DNA of 7,914 nt. It comes from Cryptobacterium sp. CAG:338. GTDB lineage: Bacteria; Actinomycetota; Coriobacteriia; Coriobacteriales; Eggerthellaceae. The position numbers were made by a program, and so were the translations under genes. The stretch covers positions 22,177-30,090 of the forward strand of contig FR896072.1 of NCBI GenBank assembly GCA_000435475.1, in the 5' to 3' direction. Positions 6,151 to 7,914 of the stretch are shown here, piece after piece. Each line of letters opens with the position of its first letter. Position 1 is the stretch's first letter. The notes below the pieces were generated by a model. That model ran no database searches. It was given only the letters and a program-made list of their open reading frames with translations, and had not been told where the DNA came from.

Positions 6151-6176
6151 TTATACGTAAATTCAAAAACGTATAA
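6151..6176. promoter_or_regulatory. Inverted repeat upstream of xseA
   Basis: TTATACGT (6151-6158) and ACGTATAA (6169-6176) are perfect 8-bp arms separated by 10 bp, so their centres are about 18 bp apart. No T tract follows, so it is not an intrinsic terminator. The right arm overlaps a possible -10, TATAAA (6172-6177), though no good -35 is present. It is either a regulator site or a hairpin in the xseA leader. Confidence 0.35.
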
Positions 6177-6209
6177 ACATCTGCGAAAATCGTCGCAAGG
6201 AGAATTTGC

Positions 6210-7577
6210 ATGAAAGAACAACTAGCATCGTTTGATAATGCTGGTATCAATTACTCTGAAACATTGCAGCCCGCTTCAACTAAGAAGCGGGCGCTTTCGG
6301 TATCTGCTGCTATCAGATTAACTAAGTCGCTTCTTCAAGAGCATACGTTTTGTATTGAAGGGGAAGTAAGCGAACTTAATAATAAATCAGGCTACAAAGC
6401 AGTTTATTTCACCATCAAAGACGAGGATGCTTCACTGCCGTGTCTTATGTGGAAAAACCGCTTTCAGTCAAGTGGCGTAGCTCTTAAAGTTGGCGCAAAA
6501 GTCCAAGTGACGGGCAAATTTACTATTTTTGCTCCAAAAGGACGAATGAACTTCGATGTTTCTCGGTTGGTTCTAGCAGGCGATGGTGATTTGCGTGCTC
6601 GCGTAGCGCAACTTGCTGAAAAACTTAAAAAAGAAGGTCTCATGGACGCATCGCGAAAACGAGCACTTCCTACGCTGCCTTTGTGTATCGGATTAGTGAC
6701 CTCTCCTCGCGGTGCTGCGATACATGATGTTCTAAGAACCTTGCGAAGACGTTATCCTTTGGCGCGAATTGTTTTTGCGGGAGTACCAGTCGAAGGTGCA
6801 ACCGCGGCTGATGTTTTATCACAGGCAATTAAACAGGTAGCAGCAAGTGATGCTGAGGTTATCCTTCTCGTGCGAGGCGGAGGCTCGTTTGAAGACCTTA
6901 TGCCCTTTAACGACGAAAACCTTGCACGAACCATCGCCTCATGCCCGAAGCCTATAGTTACTGGAATTGGACATGAACCCGATACCTCTATAGCTGACAT
7001 GGTAGCTGATATGCGAGCTTCAACTCCGACAGGAGCAGCTGAAGCAGTAAGTCCTCAGAGAGAAGACCTTAACGAGTTACTTCAATCTCAGGCAAATCGA
7101 CTTTCAAGTTCGTTGATACATCGGCTTAATCGTTCTCGAGTATTTATCGATGGTATTGCATCACGACCTTTGTTTCGTGATCCCTCATCGCTTTATTCAG
7201 CTGAAATGCAATCGGTTGACACGTTGCAAGATGCAATAGAACGAATTGGTAAAACTATTACACGGTCTAACGAACATGCTTTGGATCTGGCGCAAACTTC
7301 AATGCTGCGTATTGGCCAATCTTTAATAAAGCCTTTTGAGTCACAAGCCGCAATAACCACTTCGCGGCTTAATGACCTTTCGCCATTGAAAATTCTTGAA
7401 CGTGGTTGGTCAATAGCAAGAGATGAAAGCGGCTCAATTCTTAGATCGGTTTCGCAGGTAAAACCTCACGATCAAATTTCAGTTCAGCTCATTGATGGAA
7501 CTGTTGTTGCTCGTGTCGAGGATGAAGTAACCTCTGAGATAACGGAGCTGATTTCTTTTAAACAACCAGATAAATAA
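6210..7577 (+). CDS. xseA: Exodeoxyribonuclease VII large subunit
   Basis: XseA is the catalytic subunit of exonuclease VII, a cytosolic metal-independent nuclease that degrades single-stranded DNA from both ends and acts in mismatch repair and damage processing. The 455-residue protein has an N-terminal OB fold (about 28-123) and the catalytic domain with its signatures: T-S-P-R-G-A-A-I-H-D at 164-173, R-G-G-G-S-F-E-D-L at 222-230 and G-I-G-H-E-P-D-T at 252-259, followed by T-P-T-G-A-A-E at 272-278. A helical region (about 280-385) that binds small subunits follows. The C-terminus has S-P-L-K-I-L-E-R-G-W-S-I at 391-402. The first 27 residues are a non-conserved extension. The ATG is supported by AAGGAG (6197-6202) 7 nt upstream. 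xseB follows after 58 bp. Confidence 0.97.
   Translation: MKEQLASFDNAGINYSETLQPASTKKRALSVSAAIRLTKSLLQEHTFCIEGEVSELNNKSGYKAVYFTIKDEDASLPCLMWKNRFQSSGVALKVGAKVQVTGKFTIFAPKGRMNFDVSRLVLAGDGDLRARVAQLAEKLKKEGLMDASRKRALPTLPLCIGLVTSPRGAAIHDVLRTLRRRYPLARIVFAGVPVEGATAADVLSQAIKQVAASDAEVILLVRGGGSFEDLMPFNDENLARTIASCPKPIVTGIGHEPDTSIADMVADMRASTPTGAAEAVSPQREDLNELLQSQANRLSSSLIHRLNRSRVFIDGIASRPLFRDPSSLYSAEMQSVDTLQDAIERIGKTITRSNEHALDLAQTSMLRIGQSLIKPFESQAAITTSRLNDLSPLKILERGWSIARDESGSILRSVSQVKPHDQISVQLIDGTVVARVEDEVTSEITELISFKQPDK
6269..6292 (+). other. Strong RNA hairpin in the 5' coding region of xseA
   Basis: GCCCGCTTC (6269-6277) and GAAGCGGGC (6284-6292) form a perfect 9-bp, mostly G-C stem with a 6-nt loop. 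It covers codons 20-28, the join between the non-conserved N-terminal extension and the OB fold. The sequence after it lacks a T tract, so it is not a standard terminator, but a stem this stable early in a gene could slow ribosomes or RNA polymerase. Confidence 0.55.
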
Positions 7578-7580
7578 TTG

Positions 7581-7611
7581 GATAGGGAACCTATCTTTCG
7601 AGATATAGGTT
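7581..7611 (+). other. Alternative hairpins between xseA and xseB
   Basis: Two mutually exclusive stems share the 7590-7595 segment. One is GATAGG (7581-7586) with CCTATC (7590-7595), 6 bp around a GAA triloop. The other is a 9-bp stem (7588-7596 with 7601-7611, a 2-nt bulge) capped by a TTCG tetraloop at 7597-7600. No T tract follows, so neither is a terminator. They lie 3 bp past the xseA stop and end 24 bp before the xseB start, just ahead of its Shine-Dalgarno site. Confidence 0.45.
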
Positions 7612-7635
7612 AAGCAAATAGAGAGGCTAGTGATA

Positions 7636-7914
7636 ATGGAAAACTCAAATCAAGCACAAGAATCTCCGCAATTGACCACTATCAGTTCAGACGATATGAC
7701 ATTTCGCGAGGCTATGTCAGAACTTAACGGTATCGTGGAGGCTTTAGAAAGTAACACTCTTGAACTCGAAGAAAGCCTCGTGAAATACGAACGAGGTATT
7801 GCTCTTCTACGATTCCTTAAGGAAAGTTTAAACACTGCACAGCAAAAGGTAGAAGTTCTTATGGGAGAACTTGAGATGCCGGAAGACGATACGGTAATCG
7901 ACTCGACGCTTTCT
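7636..7914 (+). CDS. xseB: Exodeoxyribonuclease VII small subunit (3' end outside window)
   Basis: XseB is the small helical subunit that packs along the XseA helices and is needed for exonuclease VII assembly. The open frame starts at an ATG preceded by GAGAGG (7621-7626) and runs uninterrupted for 93 codons to the window edge with no stop. Residues 22-77 match the family: T-F-R-E-A-M-S-E-L, then I-V-E-A-L-E-S, L-E-L-E-E-S-L, Y-E-R-G-I-A-L and Q-Q-K-V-E-V-L, in a two-helix coiled-coil pattern. The first 20 residues and the acidic tail (78-93) lie outside the conserved core. An in-frame ATG at 7696 would give a more typical start but has no Shine-Dalgarno. Most family members are 70-85 residues, so the stop is probably just beyond the edge. 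Organised with xseA as an operon. Confidence 0.93.
   Translation, partial: MENSNQAQESPQLTTISSDDMTFREAMSELNGIVEALESNTLELEESLVKYERGIALLRFLKESLNTAQQKVEVLMGELEMPEDDTVIDSTLS

Noticed and set aside
6752..7000. Minus-strand open frame opposite xseA
   Set aside because: It lies opposite the most conserved catalytic motifs of XseA; a shadow frame without independent support.
1..7914. Mobile element, prophage, CRISPR array or toxin-antitoxin system
   Set aside because: No transposase, integrase, terminal inverted repeats, spaced direct repeats or recognisable toxin/antitoxin pair was seen; tRNA-Gly has no duplicated 3' end that would mark an integration site.

Overview
The window looks like ordinary chromosome from a low to moderate G+C Gram-positive bacterium. 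The combination of an HRDC-type RNase D, a YugP-like membrane zinc peptidase, a double-zinc-ribbon protein with an NADase-type glycan-binding domain, a TerC exporter under a yybP-ykoY riboswitch, and GTG/TTG starts with strong Shine-Dalgarno sites suggests a member of the Coriobacteriia (Atopobium/Lancefieldella/Fannyhessea-like). That placement is inference from gene style, not from a database match. I see no phage genes, transposase, CRISPR array or other mobile element.

Layout. A tRNA-Gly(GCC) with its own terminator and promoter lies on the minus strand at the left edge (13-173). On the plus strand a small single-pass membrane protein of unknown function (361-822) is followed by a 252-bp leader. 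This leader carries the most informative element of the window: an extended -10 promoter, a yybP-ykoY manganese riboswitch (851-943) and an overlapping intrinsic terminator (934-982). It controls a TerC-family metal exporter (1075-2028). Only 40 bp further, with no terminator between, lies a zinc-ribbon/transmembrane/NADase-type glycan-binding protein (2069-3112), so both genes are probably manganese-responsive. Converging on them is a minus-strand lipid kinase gene of the diacylglycerol kinase family (3139-4077, TTG start). It shares a 120-bp divergent promoter region with rnd (4198-5343), and that region holds two overlapping perfect palindromes that look like operators. After a probable weak terminator come a YugP-like zinc metallopeptidase (5477-6130), xseA (6210-7577) and the start of xseB (7636 to the window end), the two subunits of exonuclease VII.

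How the genes work together. The clearest unit is manganese homeostasis: high Mn2+ should stabilise the aptamer's P1 helix, prevent terminator formation and switch on the exporter together with its cell-surface neighbour. xseA and xseB form one enzyme and are very likely co-transcribed. RNase D and the lipid kinase are metabolically unrelated but may share a regulator through the palindromes between them. No gene set here amounts to an undescribed defence or biosynthetic system. The points most worth following are the riboswitch operon's second gene, the paired palindromes, and RNA hairpins in and around xseA/xseB.
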